Numbered from the stretch's first letter, positions 45,616 through 55,521 are shown. The stretch: 64,000 bases of DNA from Chloroflexota bacterium (GCA_009840355.1 VXNZ01000019.1:64101-128100), one strand, 5' to 3'. A program made the numbers and translations. Notes: generated by a model not told the origin, from the sequence alone.

Positions 45616-46950
45616 CTAGACAAGTCCCTGCTCGCGCGCATCGGACAGCGCATTGCCTATCGACCCGACCGATTCGTCGATGTCCTGCTCAGTATGCGCC
45701 GCGCTGAGTATGAAACGTGCGCCGCCGTGTGCGTTGCCCGCGTGGACGCCGTAATTCAGCATCGCAAGTCCGAGTTGCTCTTGCAATTTGGCATCGTCCG
45801 AGTTGCGCATATCGCGCGCCGCGTTCGGGTTCTTATCCGGGTCTGCCGCGTCTTCATCGACATTGAGACGCAGGAATATCAGCGAGTTGATGCCCGTCGC
45901 GCAGCCCGGAATCTCAAGCTTCGTCAGCGTCTCGTTGATGCCCGCCTTCAGGCGCTCGCCCATCGCCGCCGCTCGATCGTTCACATCGCCCGTCTGCACC
46001 AGTTCAAGCGCGCGGATACCCGCCACGGCGGACAGTGGATTCGCGTTGAATGTGCCGTTGTGCGCCACACGCCGAGACGGGTCGTTGCCGCCTTCGATCA
46101 TGTTGATTATGTCCGCCTTACCCGCGACCGCGCCGCCCGGCAGCCCACCGCCCAGAATCTTCGCCATCGTGGTCATATCGGGCGTAACGCCATAGAGCGA
46201 TTGAGCGCCGCCCTTCGCCACGCGGAAGCCCGTTACCACTTCGTCGAATATCAACACCACGCCGTTCTGCTCGGTGATGTCGCGCAACTGCTGCAAGAAT
46301 GTAGGGCTAATCGGCTCAAGCCCCATGTGCGCTCCGGTCGGCTCAAGGATGATCGCGGCAATGTCGTCGCTTCGCTGCAACGCTTCTTCCACCGCGCCTA
46401 TGTCATTCGGCGGCAGCACAATCATCGTGCTCAGCGTCTCCTGTGGTATGCCGCCCAAGCCTGCGCCGCCCGCCGCGAGGTAGTCGCTCCAGCCGTGAAA
46501 GTGCTCCTCAAACTTGATGACCTTCGTCTTGCCCGTGTACGCGCGCGCCATGCGTATCGCCATCATCGTCGCTTCCGTGCCGGAGCTGTGAAAGCGCACC
46601 TTCTCCGCGCTCGGTATGAGCTGCTGCACCAGTTGCGCCCAGCGTATTTCCAAGTCGGACGACATACTCAAGTGCGTGCCGATGGCGACCTGTTCTTGCA
46701 CCACTCTGACTATCTCCGGATGCGCGTGCCCCAGCATCATAGAGCCGTGTCCTGTCCAAAAGTCTATGATGCGATTTCCGTCCACGTCCCACTTCACGCC
46801 GCCCTGCCCATGCGTGCCGTAAAGCGGAAACGGCGACATGCGCCGCCCATCGTGAGTTACGCCGTCCGGGAAAATGTCGCGCGCGGTCGCCCAGCGCTCC
46901 GCCGAGCCGGTGTGCAAGTCGTAGTATCGTTGTTCAATCGTGGATACCAT
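45616..46950 (-). CDS. Class III aminotransferase, glutamate-1-semialdehyde aminomutase-like
   Basis: A 444-residue PLP enzyme of the class III aminotransferase family, closest in style to glutamate-1-semialdehyde 2,1-aminomutase. FPDGVTHDGRRMSPFPL, DFWTGHGSMMLGHAHPEIV, FHSSGTEATMMAIRMARAYTG, FDEVVTGFRV and the PLP Lys in MAKILGGGLPGGAVAG are visible. No heme genes are adjacent and the N terminus is slightly longer than HemL, so another amino-group transfer is possible. The ATG at 46950 has GGAAGGAAC; the frame runs far upstream but that part is not coding-like. Confidence 0.88.
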   Translation of the reverse strand: MVSTIEQRYYDLHTGSAERWATARDIFPDGVTHDGRRMSPFPLYGTHGQGGVKWDVDGNRIIDFWTGHGSMMLGHAHPEIVRVVQEQVAIGTHLSMSSDLEIRWAQLVQQLIPSAEKVRFHSSGTEATMMAIRMARAYTGKTKVIKFEEHFHGWSDYLAAGGAGLGGIPQETLSTMIVLPPNDIGAVEEALQRSDDIAAIILEPTGAHMGLEPISPTFLQQLRDITEQNGVVLIFDEVVTGFRVAKGGAQSLYGVTPDMTTMAKILGGGLPGGAVAGKADIINMIEGGNDPSRRVAHNGTFNANPLSAVAGIRALELVQTGDVNDRAAAMGERLKAGINETLTKLEIPGCATGINSLIFLRLNVDEDAADPDKNPNAARDMRNSDDAKLQEQLGLAMLNYGVHAGNAHGGARFILSAAHTEQDIDESVGSIGNALSDAREQGLV

Positions 46951-47084
46951 AGTGTTCCTTCCATTTCCAATTCGCATGCATGAATGAAAGCAATCATCGC
47001 CGCGAAAGCCGACTGCTGACATTAAGTCGTCTAGCAAGCTGCATGTAGAATAATTGCAGTTGTCTGCTATTATATCCCCAAGCG

Positions 47085-47090
47085 TATAAT
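47085..47090 (+). promoter_or_regulatory. -10 box (TATAAT) of the Cys-rich gene
   Basis: A perfect TATAAT stands 25 bases before the chosen ATG at 47115. A -35 box is not convincing (TTGTCT at 19 bases). An upstream in-frame ATG at 47091 overlaps this box and would start inside the promoter. Confidence 0.5.
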
Positions 47091-47114
47091 ATGCAACGAA
47101 GGGAGGGTAAAGGG

Positions 47115-47708
47115 ATGGACTTAAAGATTGAACTCGCAAACGAACGCACAGCCTTGCGCGAAGAGATTTTAAGTGTCGGCGCGATTTTGTCTGCACATGA
47201 GAAACACCAGATTGAACTGACAACGCTGACCGCGGAGTACCAATCCTGCGAAGATTTGGAAGAGAAAGCTACCATAGCCATGCGCGTTATGGACTTGCGG
47301 ATAGCGATCGACGACGAAGGATTCGACGCAGCCGACCTTGATGCACGCATCGATGTAGCATTCGACGAGTACGACAACGCGCTGATGGACGCGCTCATAG
47401 CGTCCGAGCCGCAGCCGCCAGCACCAGCACCGGCACCCCAGACTTCGCCGCAGATTTCGCCGGCTGTCATAACCAACGGCACTCAGGCGGTCGAGCGAAC
47501 GGCGCCTCCGCGCTCAGCGTTCCCGCCCATTACGAACAAGTGCCCGCTGTGCGACGGCTACAAGCGCGCCGAGTTCGACTACTGCCGTAACTGCTACATG
47601 CAGCGCAATCCCAACGAGTTCGACACTTGCTCCTGCGGCCGCACGAAGCATGTGCGCTACGAGATGTGCGGCGCGTGCTATCACGAAGAGCAAAACAGAT
47701 TTGCCTAG
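47115..47708 (+). CDS. Hypothetical protein with a C-terminal Cys-rich (zinc-ribbon-like) domain
   Basis: A 197-residue protein that I do not recognise. Residues 1-95 are helical and acidic, then a Pro/Ala-rich linker (PQPPAPAPAPQTSPQ), then a domain with four Cys pairs: CPLC, CRNC, CSCG and CGAC, in a region that ends just before the stop. This could bind two zinc ions and nucleic acid or protein. The ATG at 47115 has GGGAGGG at 47101-47107. No neighbour hints at its role; thrC follows in the same direction after 60 bases. Confidence 0.7.
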   Translation: MDLKIELANERTALREEILSVGAILSAHEKHQIELTTLTAEYQSCEDLEEKATIAMRVMDLRIAIDDEGFDAADLDARIDVAFDEYDNALMDALIASEPQPPAPAPAPQTSPQISPAVITNGTQAVERTAPPRSAFPPITNKCPLCDGYKRAEFDYCRNCYMQRNPNEFDTCSCGRTKHVRYEMCGACYHEEQNRFA

Positions 47709-47768
47709 CCGCATCGATTTACGGCAACATATATCATCGCAACATATACCAAAGCAGGAATTGAATTG

Positions 47769-48938
47769 ATGAAGAGTTTTCTGACGAACTTGGAATGCAC
47801 ATACTGCGGAATCGTACGCTCCGCTGACGAGCCGCACCGCACCTGCGACATATGCGGCAAGGTGCTCTACCCACGCTACGACCTGAAAGGTGCAACTGCA
47901 GCGCTCAGCCGCGACGCACTGCGAGACCGACCGGCTAATATGTGGCGCTACTTCGAGGTCATGCCGGTGCGCGACGAGGCGAATGTCGTAACGCTCGGCG
48001 AGGGCTTTACGCCCATATTCAAAGCAGAGCGGCTTGGCGGCGACATTGGATGTACGGCGCTGTACATCAAGGACGAGGGCATCAACCCGACCGGGTCGTT
48101 TAAGGCGCGCGGGTTGGGCGCTGCCGTATCCAAGGCGAAGGAACTTGGCATTACGCGGCTGACCATGCCGTCCGCAGGCAACGCCGCTGGCGCGATGAGC
48201 GCATACGCCGCCAAGGCTGGCATGGAAGCCTATGTCTTCATGCCCAAAGACGCGCCCGAAGCCAATCGCGTGGAAGTGGAGATTTCCGGTGCGAATCTCG
48301 AGCTCGTGGACGGGTACATTACCGACGCCGGGCGTATATCCGGCGAGCGTGCGGAGGAGCTTGGGCTGTTTGATGTGTCCACATTGCGCGAGCCGTATCG
48401 CGTTGAGGGCAAGAAAACGATGGGCTACGAAATCGCTGAGCAGATGGATTGGACGCTGCCCGAAGTCATTCTATACCCGACCGGCGGCGGCACGGGCATT
48501 GTGGGCATGTGGAAGGCGTTCGCCGAGATGGAGGAGATGGGCTGGATCGGCAGCGAGCGCCCGAAGATGTTCGCCGTACAATCTGAAGGCTGCGCGCCTA
48601 TAGTCCGCGCGTTCAACGAGGGCACAGAGTTCGCGGAGCCCTGGGAAAATCCGGACACGCTTGCCGCCGGCATTCGCGTGCCTGCCGCTATCGGCGACTA
48701 TCTGATATTGCAGGCGCTGCGCGAGAGCGGCGGCGGCGCGATTACCGTCAGCGAAGAAGAAATACTGTCCGACATGCGAGCAGTCGCATCGCTCGAGGGC
48801 ATGTTCGTCTGCCCGGAAGGCGCGGCGCTGTCTGCGGCGCTGCGCAAGCTGCTCGCAGACGGCACGCTATCGCCTGATGAATCGATATTGCTGCTCAACA
48901 CCGGCTCAGGGCTGAAGTATCTCGATATGATTCGCTGA
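47769..48938 (+). CDS. thrC: Threonine synthase
   Basis: A 389-residue PLP enzyme that makes threonine from O-phosphohomoserine. It begins with a short Cys-rich part (CTYCGIVRS, CDICGKVLYP), then VVTLGEGFTPIFKAERLG, the PLP Lys in NPTGSFKARGLGAAVSKA, MPSAGNAAGAMSAYAA and the phosphate loop PTGGGTGIVG. ATG at 47769, with a TTG one codon earlier in the same frame. Homoserine kinase and dehydrogenase are not in the window. Confidence 0.94.
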   Translation: MKSFLTNLECTYCGIVRSADEPHRTCDICGKVLYPRYDLKGATAALSRDALRDRPANMWRYFEVMPVRDEANVVTLGEGFTPIFKAERLGGDIGCTALYIKDEGINPTGSFKARGLGAAVSKAKELGITRLTMPSAGNAAGAMSAYAAKAGMEAYVFMPKDAPEANRVEVEISGANLELVDGYITDAGRISGERAEELGLFDVSTLREPYRVEGKKTMGYEIAEQMDWTLPEVILYPTGGGTGIVGMWKAFAEMEEMGWIGSERPKMFAVQSEGCAPIVRAFNEGTEFAEPWENPDTLAAGIRVPAAIGDYLILQALRESGGGAITVSEEEILSDMRAVASLEGMFVCPEGAALSAALRKLLADGTLSPDESILLLNTGSGLKYLDMIR

Positions 48939-48942
48939 CGCG

Positions 48943-49185
48943 CTAGAGCAGCTCGAGGTCCCGCACATACGGCGCGAAGGTTGACATCGAAGTGCGGAAC
49001 ATTTGCTCAACGAGGGCATGGTCCGGAACGCATTCCGGGCACTCTTCGTTCACGCCCTTGTGGTACTTCACGGTCAGGCGTCCGCCCTTCATGTCAATGT
49101 ACTCCAGAGACCCGCCCTCGGACGCCACGATCACTTGCATATTGTCCAATATCGCCTGCACGCCGGGATCGGTGTTAACTGCCAC
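48943..49185 (-). CDS. NifU-like (NFU) iron-sulfur scaffold domain protein
   Basis: An 80-residue single-domain protein resembling the C-terminal NifU domain, which holds and hands on an Fe-S cluster through a CxxC. The motif is NEECPECVPDHALVEQMF. The GTG at 49185 has GGAGG upstream; an earlier TTG is less likely. It converges with thrC, leaving only four bases between the stop codons. Confidence 0.83.
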   Translation of the reverse strand: MAVNTDPGVQAILDNMQVIVASEGGSLEYIDMKGGRLTVKYHKGVNEECPECVPDHALVEQMFRTSMSTFAPYVRDLELL

Positions 49186-49298
49186 TTCGCTATGCCTCCA
49201 TAGTCGGTCTTTATTCAATGCCGTCAATCGCCATTTAGTCAGTGAGGTTATGCCCTACGCCTGCCAGTGTCAACATTTAGCCACCCCATCGCCATTAG

Positions 49299-50171
49299 CT
49301 AAATCCCATACAACGCCTCAGTATTCTCCGCAAACATCGCGAGCTTTTCATCTTCAGAAAAGCCGGCGATTATCTCGGTGTATGCCGCGATGACCGTATC
49401 GTAGTCGCTGAACAGGCTGTCCACGGGCCAGTTCGTGGCGAATATGCTGCGCTCCACGCCGAACGCTTCGATGCAGCCCAACACGTAAGGGCGTATGCTG
49501 TCCACAGTCCAATTGTGGTCGCCCATACCCAGTCCGGAAATCTTGCAGATGATGTTATCCGCAGTCGCGGCGGTCACCATTCCCTGCTTCCACCGGGCGA
49601 AGAACTCGTCCGTGCGTTCAGCCGGATTGCCAGCGTGGTCAATAACGATTTTCGTGTTTGGGAACTTGTTCGCCAGCGCAGCCAGCTTGTCCATATCCTG
49701 GCACTGCGCGGCGATGCTCGCGTGCAAGTTGTACTTTTCGAGCAACGCGTATCCCCTATGGAAGTCATCCGCAACAAGAAAGTCGCCATAAGAGAAATCG
49801 CGTATCCCCTTCATGCGCGGAAACTCGCAGTGCCGTTCCAAGACGCGCTCGACGTCTGGATCGCGCAAGTCTGCGTACGCGACAATCGCGTGTGGAAAGC
49901 CGGTGCGTTCCGCCGCTTCTTCCAACCACTCGGTTTCCTTCACCGGGTCCGGAGAGCCGATAGCAGCCTGCACATGCACCGCCTTCGTAACATTGGACGC
50001 CCGCGTGGTCTCAATGAAGTCCTCGGCGAAGAAGTTTCGTTCGCCCAGCTTGCGCATCTGCTTGCCGATGAGCGGCGGATTGACGTCCGGCTGCCAGTGC
50101 CCGTAGTGCAATTCCGGATGCTGCATGTCGTAGAAGTGTACATGGGCGTCAACAAATTCTAACTTTGGCAT
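49299..50171 (-). CDS. Amidohydrolase family 2 (TIM-barrel) protein
   Basis: A 290-residue metal-dependent hydrolase or decarboxylase of the COG3618 type. FVDAHVHFYD carries the first metal His pair, KIVIDHAGNPAERTDEF the third His, and SIFATNWPVDSL the region of the final Asp. Members act on lactones and dicarboxylates. It is part of the catabolic character of this region, with no partner gene beside it. Confidence 0.86.
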   Translation of the reverse strand: MPKLEFVDAHVHFYDMQHPELHYGHWQPDVNPPLIGKQMRKLGERNFFAEDFIETTRASNVTKAVHVQAAIGSPDPVKETEWLEEAAERTGFPHAIVAYADLRDPDVERVLERHCEFPRMKGIRDFSYGDFLVADDFHRGYALLEKYNLHASIAAQCQDMDKLAALANKFPNTKIVIDHAGNPAERTDEFFARWKQGMVTAATADNIICKISGLGMGDHNWTVDSIRPYVLGCIEAFGVERSIFATNWPVDSLFSDYDTVIAAYTEIIAGFSEDEKLAMFAENTEALYGI

Positions 50172-50355
50172 TTGCGCCCTCCCTAGTCTGCCGGATAGAT
50201 GCTGATTTGCTTATCTATGGATGTATGGTGTCTTGCTGATAGCGATGGTGCAGAAATGAACCGTGCCTGCGTTCAATTTTGCGCTCGTATTTACTTTACC
50301 GATGGAGATTAGAACCCATGGGGATCAGATTACTCCATAGCGTTAGTGCAAATCC

Positions 50356-51105
50356 TCAGAGCCAATCATCATTCGGGCGCAGGCTGTCGATGAAGCGGCG
50401 GTCGGCATCGGACAGCGCGGCGCTGTCGAGCAGGTCAGGGCGGCGATGGTATGTGCGGCGGAGTGATTCGCGGCGGCGCCACTTCTCGATTTCGCCGTGA
50501 TTACCGGACAGCAGAATGTCCGGCACTTTTCCGCCTTCGTGCTCTGCCGGGCGCGTGTATTGCGGAAATTGCAACAAACCCGTGGAAAACGAGTCATCCT
50601 GCGTGGATTCGATTGAGCCGACGGCGCCGGGTATCAGGCGTGTTACAGCGTCGATAACTACCATAGCCGCGAGTTCGCCGCCGCTCAGCACGTAGTCGCC
50701 AACGCTCAATTCGCAATTTGCCACATATTCCCGGACGCGCTCGTCCACGCCTTCGTAACGGCCGCAAATCAGCACGATATCGTCCAGCGTAGCCAGTCGT
50801 TCCGCTATGGGCTGCGAGAATGGCGTTCCCTGCGGTGTGAGCAGAACGACAGGCGTATCTTCGCCAAGACTCGCAGTGTGCTTGACAGCGGCATAAGCGT
50901 CGAAGATAGGCTCAGGCTTCATCACCATGCCGTAGCCGCCGCCGTATGGGTAGTCGTCCACGCTGCGGTGCTTATCCGTAGCATAGTCGCGGATGTCATG
51001 CAGGCAAATCTTGACCAATCCCCGCTCGACAGCGCGCGAGATTATGCTCTCCGACAGCGGTCCGTCGAACATAGCAGGGAAGATTGTCAGCACATGAAAG
51101 CGCAT
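50356..51105 (-). CDS. trmD: tRNA (guanine37-N1)-methyltransferase
   Basis: A 249-residue SPOUT-class methyltransferase that methylates G37 next to the anticodon and keeps the reading frame. [76 protein letters not shown] and the C-terminal [17 protein letters not shown] are all present. The usual rimM and rplS neighbours are absent; a MogA-like gene lies upstream on the same strand. Confidence 0.96.
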   Translation of the reverse strand: MRFHVLTIFPAMFDGPLSESIISRAVERGLVKICLHDIRDYATDKHRSVDDYPYGGGYGMVMKPEPIFDAYAAVKHTASLGEDTPVVLLTPQGTPFSQPIAERLATLDDIVLICGRYEGVDERVREYVANCELSVGDYVLSGGELAAMVVIDAVTRLIPGAVGSIESTQDDSFSTGLLQFPQYTRPAEHEGGKVPDILLSGNHGEIEKWRRRESLRRTYHRRPDLLDSAALSDADRRFIDSLRPNDDWL

Positions 51106-51131
51106 CTCAATTACGGAGTTGGATGAATGCG

Positions 51132-51626
51132 TCAGCCGCCCTTGACCATCGCCAGCCCGTGAGCGAGCGCGGGCATCGCCACGGCGAGAGTCTCGCGCAC
51201 CGCTTTTTCGCTGCCGGGAAGGTTGACTATCAGGCAGCCGGAGCGCACGCCCGCAGTCGCTCGGCTAAGCATTGCGAATGGCGTGAACTGCAGCGTTTGA
51301 ATCCGCATCGCTTCGCCAAAACCCGGCGCTTCGATGTCCACCACTGCGCGTGTCGCTTCGGGCGTAACATCGCGAGGACCAAGCCCCGTGCCGCCCGTGG
51401 TCACTATCAGATCTATATCCCCGGAGTCGCTCCATTCGCGCAATATGCTGGAAATCTGCGGCACTTCGTCCGCGACCATGCCGCGCTGTACCAGATTATA
51501 GCCCTCTTCAACCATAAGCTCGCTGATGGCATTTCCACTGCCATCGACTTCGCGTTCGCCACTCGCGCCTCTGTCGCTAATAGTTAGAACAGCTATGTTG
51601 AAATTGTCTGGGGAGTCGTTTGCCAT
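51132..51626 (-). CDS. MogA/MoaB-type molybdenum cofactor protein
   Basis: A 164-residue MogA-like protein; members adenylylate molybdopterin before molybdate insertion. [40 protein letters not shown] and [19 protein letters not shown] are the family segments. TAGGAGAG precedes the ATG. No other moa or moe gene is nearby. Confidence 0.9.
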   Translation of the reverse strand: MANDSPDNFNIAVLTISDRGASGEREVDGSGNAISELMVEEGYNLVQRGMVADEVPQISSILREWSDSGDIDLIVTTGGTGLGPRDVTPEATRAVVDIEAPGFGEAMRIQTLQFTPFAMLSRATAGVRSGCLIVNLPGSEKAVRETLAVAMPALAHGLAMVKGG

Positions 51627-51885
51627 TTACTTACTCTCCTAAACTTTGTTTGACAATTTTCCCAAAAACAGCCCAAACATATACTCAAAAGTTCCTTGCG
51701 TTGATTGACGCCACTTTGCGAAACTCGTTGCACAGTAAGAGAAGAGGCAGCCAACGGCAACGCGCTGATTATAGCATGTAGGTCAACTTTCAGACCACAG
51801 AGCGCTACACCGAAGGCAGCCGGACAGGAGGCAAACGCTTGCACAAGCAGTCGGCGACACCGCATCGATTCGCTAACGGCAGCGC

Positions 51886-52806
51886 GTGAAGCACTACCAC
51901 ACGCCGGTAATGGTGGACGAAGTGCTCGCGGCGTTGCAAGTGAAGGCGGATGGGAAGTACATAGACTGCACCGCAGGCGAAGGCGGCCATTCGCTGGCAA
52001 TCCTACAAGCTGCGACACCGGCGCCAAGAGTCCTATCCATAGACATAGATGGCGAAGCATTGGAGACGGCGGCAGAACGAATACGAGGATACGGCGACAA
52101 CTCCACAATTAGGCAAGCGAACTACAGTGAGGTAGCGCAAGTTGCGGCTGAGACCGGCTTTATGAATGCCGACGGGCTGCTGCTCGATTTGGGACTGTCG
52201 TCACTGCAGTTGGATAAGGGAGAGCGGGGCTTCAGCTTCCGGCACGAAGCCCCACTAGATATGCGATTCGACAAGTCGCAGGGCATAACTGCCGACACGA
52301 TTGTCAATCGATACGACGAACAAGAGCTGGCGGACATCATCTACCGCTACGGAGAAGAACGAAGGTCCAGGCGCATAGCCAGAACGATAGTGAGGAGCCG
52401 TCCGGTAAGGACGACAACGCAGCTGGCGGACATAGTCTTAAGCGCGGTTGGAAGGCAGCGGGGAAGAATCAACCCCGCTACAAGAACATTTCAGGCGATA
52501 CGCATTGCAGTTAACGACGAACTTGGGAACGTACAGCGAGGGCTTGATGCAGCAGTTGATACTTTGGACGTGGCTGGCCGCTTGGTGGTCATCACATACC
52601 ACTCCATCGAAGATCGCATCGTCAAGAACGCCATCCGGCATATGGCATCAAACTGTATCTGCCCGCCGTCAGTTCCGCAATGCGCTTGCGACAAAGAGCC
52701 TACCGTCCGGATCATCAACCGGCGCGTCATCAGGCCTTCCAACGAGGAAGTGCGCGCCAATCCGCGGAGTCGCAGCGCTCGCATACGAATAGCCGAAAGG
52801 CTGTGA
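51886..52806 (+). CDS. rsmH: 16S rRNA (cytosine1402-N4)-methyltransferase
   Basis: A 306-residue SAM-dependent methyltransferase (MraW) adding a methyl to N4 of C1402, the same nucleotide that RsmI, also in this window, modifies on the ribose. HYHTPVMVDEVLAAL, DCTAGEGGHSLAIL, LLLDLGLSSLQLDKGERGFS and TRTFQAIRIAVNDELG are seen. The GTG start at 51886 is typical. It stands at the head of a shortened division cluster with ftsA and ftsZ. Confidence 0.95.
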   Translation: MKHYHTPVMVDEVLAALQVKADGKYIDCTAGEGGHSLAILQAATPAPRVLSIDIDGEALETAAERIRGYGDNSTIRQANYSEVAQVAAETGFMNADGLLLDLGLSSLQLDKGERGFSFRHEAPLDMRFDKSQGITADTIVNRYDEQELADIIYRYGEERRSRRIARTIVRSRPVRTTTQLADIVLSAVGRQRGRINPATRTFQAIRIAVNDELGNVQRGLDAAVDTLDVAGRLVVITYHSIEDRIVKNAIRHMASNCICPPSVPQCACDKEPTVRIINRRVIRPSNEEVRANPRSRSARIRIAERL

Positions 52807-52877
52807 ACCTTATTGATAATGATTCTTAAACCATTCCCTGCCAAAGCCTAGTGAACGTGTACAGGAAGGATACGAAC

Positions 52878-54185
52878 ATGTATGGAGTAGCAATGGATAA
52901 CTCCAGGATTTTTGCGGCAATCGACATCGGCACTTCAAAGATCTTGACCATCATCGGCAAGAAACTCGACGGTGGTCGCATAGAAGTGCTAGGACACGGC
53001 GAGGCTCCATGCTCAGGCGTTCGCAAAGGCGTCGTAGAAGATGTGGAAGCCACACAGTTCGCCGTAAAGAAATCGGTCAGCAAGGCTGAATCTTCCAGCG
53101 GCATGCACGTGGACACCGCCTTCGTGGGCATCACCGGCAGGGGCATATCCTACGAGCGTCGGATGGACACAATCGACTGGGTTGGCGAGCACGGCGTCGT
53201 TACATATAACGAAGTCGCGAAAGTTCCCTCATCTGTCAGGAAGAGCACGAACGGCTACCACACCGGACGCGAAATCATCCACGCGATCCCGAACACCTAC
53301 TCGATAGACGGCAAGATGGATGTCTCCGACCCAATGGGCATGCACACATCGCAAGTCGATGTCGAAACGCACCTCGTCAAGGCGTCGTCGTGGGAAGTGG
53401 ACAAGCTGACTCGCGCAGTCGAAGGCGCAGGCGTTCGCATTGAATCGCTGGTGTTAGAATCGCTTGCCAGCTGCGAGTCGGTGCTCACGCAGGAAGAACG
53501 ATTCCGCGGCGCGGCACTCGTTGACATCGGCGGCGGCACGACCGATGTGATGGTGTTCCAGTACGACACGTCGCAGTATTCGTCCGTAATTCCGATTGGC
53601 GGCTACCAGTTCACCAACGACATCTGCGTGGTGTACAACACCACCTACGAAGCGGCTGAGGAAGTCAAGGTATCGAGGGCGACCGCCCTGCCGAACCAGA
53701 CCAAGATACACGAAGAGGTAACGCTGCCCATCAACGGAGGCCGAGCGTCCACTAATGTCTCGCTGCACGACATCTGCCAGCTGACGCGCGAGCGAGCGCA
53801 AGAACTGATACAGCTCATCGTTCTCAAGCTGCGCGAAGGCGGCATCGACGACCTGACGAACTACCGCATCGTGCTGTCCGGCGGCGCGTCTAAACTCGAT
53901 GGCTTTCACGAAGTGTTCAAGATGAGCACAGGCGCCGATGTAAGGGTTGGCGCCCCGCCGCCATATCTCGGAATGCCGCGCGAACTCCGAACCCCGATGG
54001 CAAGCACCGCTGCCGGCATCCTGGCATGGGCTGCGGCCCAGTACGACGACGATCCCAAGCCTCACGCCATCGGCAAGAAGAAGAACCGCCGCCAGCAACG
54101 AGAGTTCGCCGTAAACGGCAGCGGGCATAAGGACGGCAGTGGAAGCCAGAGGCGGAGCGGGATTCTCAGCATATTCAGGAGATAA
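52878..54185 (+). CDS. ftsA: Cell division protein FtsA
   Basis: A 435-residue actin-like ATPase that ties FtsZ filaments to the membrane. IFAAIDIGTSKILTIIG and ALVDIGGGTTDVMVF are the phosphate loops, LSGGASKLDG the adenosine site, and the last residues (GILSIFRR) form the amphipathic membrane anchor. The ATG at 52878 has GGAAGGA at 52864-52870; a GTG 27 bases earlier is less likely. ftsZ follows after 75 bases. ftsL, ftsI, ftsW, mraY and the mur genes are all missing from the cluster. Confidence 0.96.
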   Translation: MYGVAMDNSRIFAAIDIGTSKILTIIGKKLDGGRIEVLGHGEAPCSGVRKGVVEDVEATQFAVKKSVSKAESSSGMHVDTAFVGITGRGISYERRMDTIDWVGEHGVVTYNEVAKVPSSVRKSTNGYHTGREIIHAIPNTYSIDGKMDVSDPMGMHTSQVDVETHLVKASSWEVDKLTRAVEGAGVRIESLVLESLASCESVLTQEERFRGAALVDIGGGTTDVMVFQYDTSQYSSVIPIGGYQFTNDICVVYNTTYEAAEEVKVSRATALPNQTKIHEEVTLPINGGRASTNVSLHDICQLTRERAQELIQLIVLKLREGGIDDLTNYRIVLSGGASKLDGFHEVFKMSTGADVRVGAPPPYLGMPRELRTPMASTAAGILAWAAAQYDDDPKPHAIGKKKNRRQQREFAVNGSGHKDGSGSQRRSGILSIFRR

Positions 54186-54260
54186 TTTCGGACCGATTAC
54201 ATTTAGAACTCGAACCAAAATCAAACACTTCGGACACGAAGATACACAGGGGAGGAAACA

Positions 54261-55355
54261 ATGGCTACAGCAGTCAGAGAGCTCGAGTATGTAAGGGAAA
54301 TGGACGGCATGGCGCGCATCAAAGTCATCGGCGTTGGCGGAGGCGGCTCCAACGCCGTGTCGCGGATGTTCCGTGAGCGCGTGCCTTCCGTCGAGTACCT
54401 GGTCGTCAACACCGACGCGCAGGCGCTCGTTACTTGCGATGTGCCGCTGAAGTTGCGCATCGGTGACGGCTTGACCATGGGCAAGGGCGTGGGCGGCAAC
54501 CCTGACATCGGCATGAAGTCCGCGGAAGAGAGCCGCGAAGAACTCTACGACGTGATACGCGACGCGGATATGGTGTTCGTCGCGGCGGGCATGGGCGGCG
54601 GCACCGGTACTGGCGCAGCACCGGTAATCGCCGAAATCGCACGCGAGACTGGCGCGCTGACCGTAGGCGTCGTAACGCGCCCGTTCGCATTCGAAGGCAA
54701 GCGCCGCGCAGACGCCGCAGAGGCGGGCATACAGCGCCTCAAGGATCAGGTGGACACGCTGCTCGTCATTCCGAACGAGCGCCTGCATGTCATCTGCGAA
54801 GAAGAAATCACAGCGCAGAACGCGTTCCTGATGGCGGACGATGTGCTGCGAATGGGCGTACAGTCCATCGCCGAGCTGATAACGGTGCCGGGCGAGATTA
54901 ACCTCGACTTCGCCGATGTGCAGTCTATCATGCAGGACTCCGGTCCCGCATGGATGTCGATCGGTTGGGGTGTTGGCGATCATCGCGCACGGAACGCCGC
55001 ACAGACGGCTATCACCAACCCGCTTCTGGACGTGTCCATCGAAGGCGCGCGGGGCGTGCTGTTCAACATTACCGGCGGCAGCGACCTCAAGCTCAACGAG
55101 CTGCATGAGTCGGCAGAGGTCATCCAGCGCGTCGTTGACCCGGACTGCAACATCATCTTCGGAATGTCCACCGACATGAAGATGGAGAACGAGATCAAGA
55201 TCACCATCATCGCCACCGGCTTTGAACACCCGGGAGAAAACAAGGAAACCGACGCCGGCTATGCCAATATGCTGCTCGACGCGATGGCAAACGACACCGG
55301 CAAGCTCGACCTGCCGCCGTTCCTCCGTCGCTACTCCAAGCCGCAGGGAAGCTAG
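54261..55355 (+). CDS. ftsZ: Cell division protein FtsZ
   Basis: A 364-residue tubulin-like GTPase that forms the division ring. KVIGVGGGGSNAVSRM, the tubulin signature GGGTGTGAAPVIAEIA near residue 110 and NTDAQAL are present. The C terminus is unusual: the conserved peptide (DLPPFLRRY) follows the globular part almost directly, so the usual long disordered linker is missing. GGGGAGG precedes the ATG. Confidence 0.97.
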   Translation: MATAVRELEYVREMDGMARIKVIGVGGGGSNAVSRMFRERVPSVEYLVVNTDAQALVTCDVPLKLRIGDGLTMGKGVGGNPDIGMKSAEESREELYDVIRDADMVFVAAGMGGGTGTGAAPVIAEIARETGALTVGVVTRPFAFEGKRRADAAEAGIQRLKDQVDTLLVIPNERLHVICEEEITAQNAFLMADDVLRMGVQSIAELITVPGEINLDFADVQSIMQDSGPAWMSIGWGVGDHRARNAAQTAITNPLLDVSIEGARGVLFNITGGSDLKLNELHESAEVIQRVVDPDCNIIFGMSTDMKMENEIKITIIATGFEHPGENKETDAGYANMLLDAMANDTGKLDLPPFLRRYSKPQGS

Positions 55356-55417
55356 TCCAGGGCTTGCAATTCGCGAGACGCGCCTAGCCTAGTGCGGCGA
55401 TAATATAGCCTCCCCAT

Positions 55418-55454
55418 TTGAGCGGGCTGCCCTTCATTGCGGCAGTCCGCTCAA
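55418..55454 (+). terminator. Hairpin downstream of ftsZ
   Basis: TTGAGCGGGCTGCC and GGCAGTCCGCTCAA form a 14-base stem with one G-U pair, 62 bases after the ftsZ stop. No T run follows, so it is either a weak terminator or an RNA 3'-end stabiliser. Confidence 0.5.
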
Positions 55455-55521
55455 TGGCTTGAGGTGGGAAAAATGTTCACCCTCAATCCGATATGGCGGC
55501 TGTCGAATCCGGTACGGCACA

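Noticed and set aside
45694-46983. 429-residue open frame antisense to the class III aminotransferase
   Set aside because: The plus-strand product is an Arg/His-rich shadow without motifs, while the minus strand has a full set of PLP-enzyme signatures.
53454-55229. 591-residue open frame on the minus strand across ftsA and ftsZ
   Set aside because: It lies antisense to two certain genes and crosses their boundary. Its composition (His, Arg and Ala rich) is typical of reverse-frame shadows.
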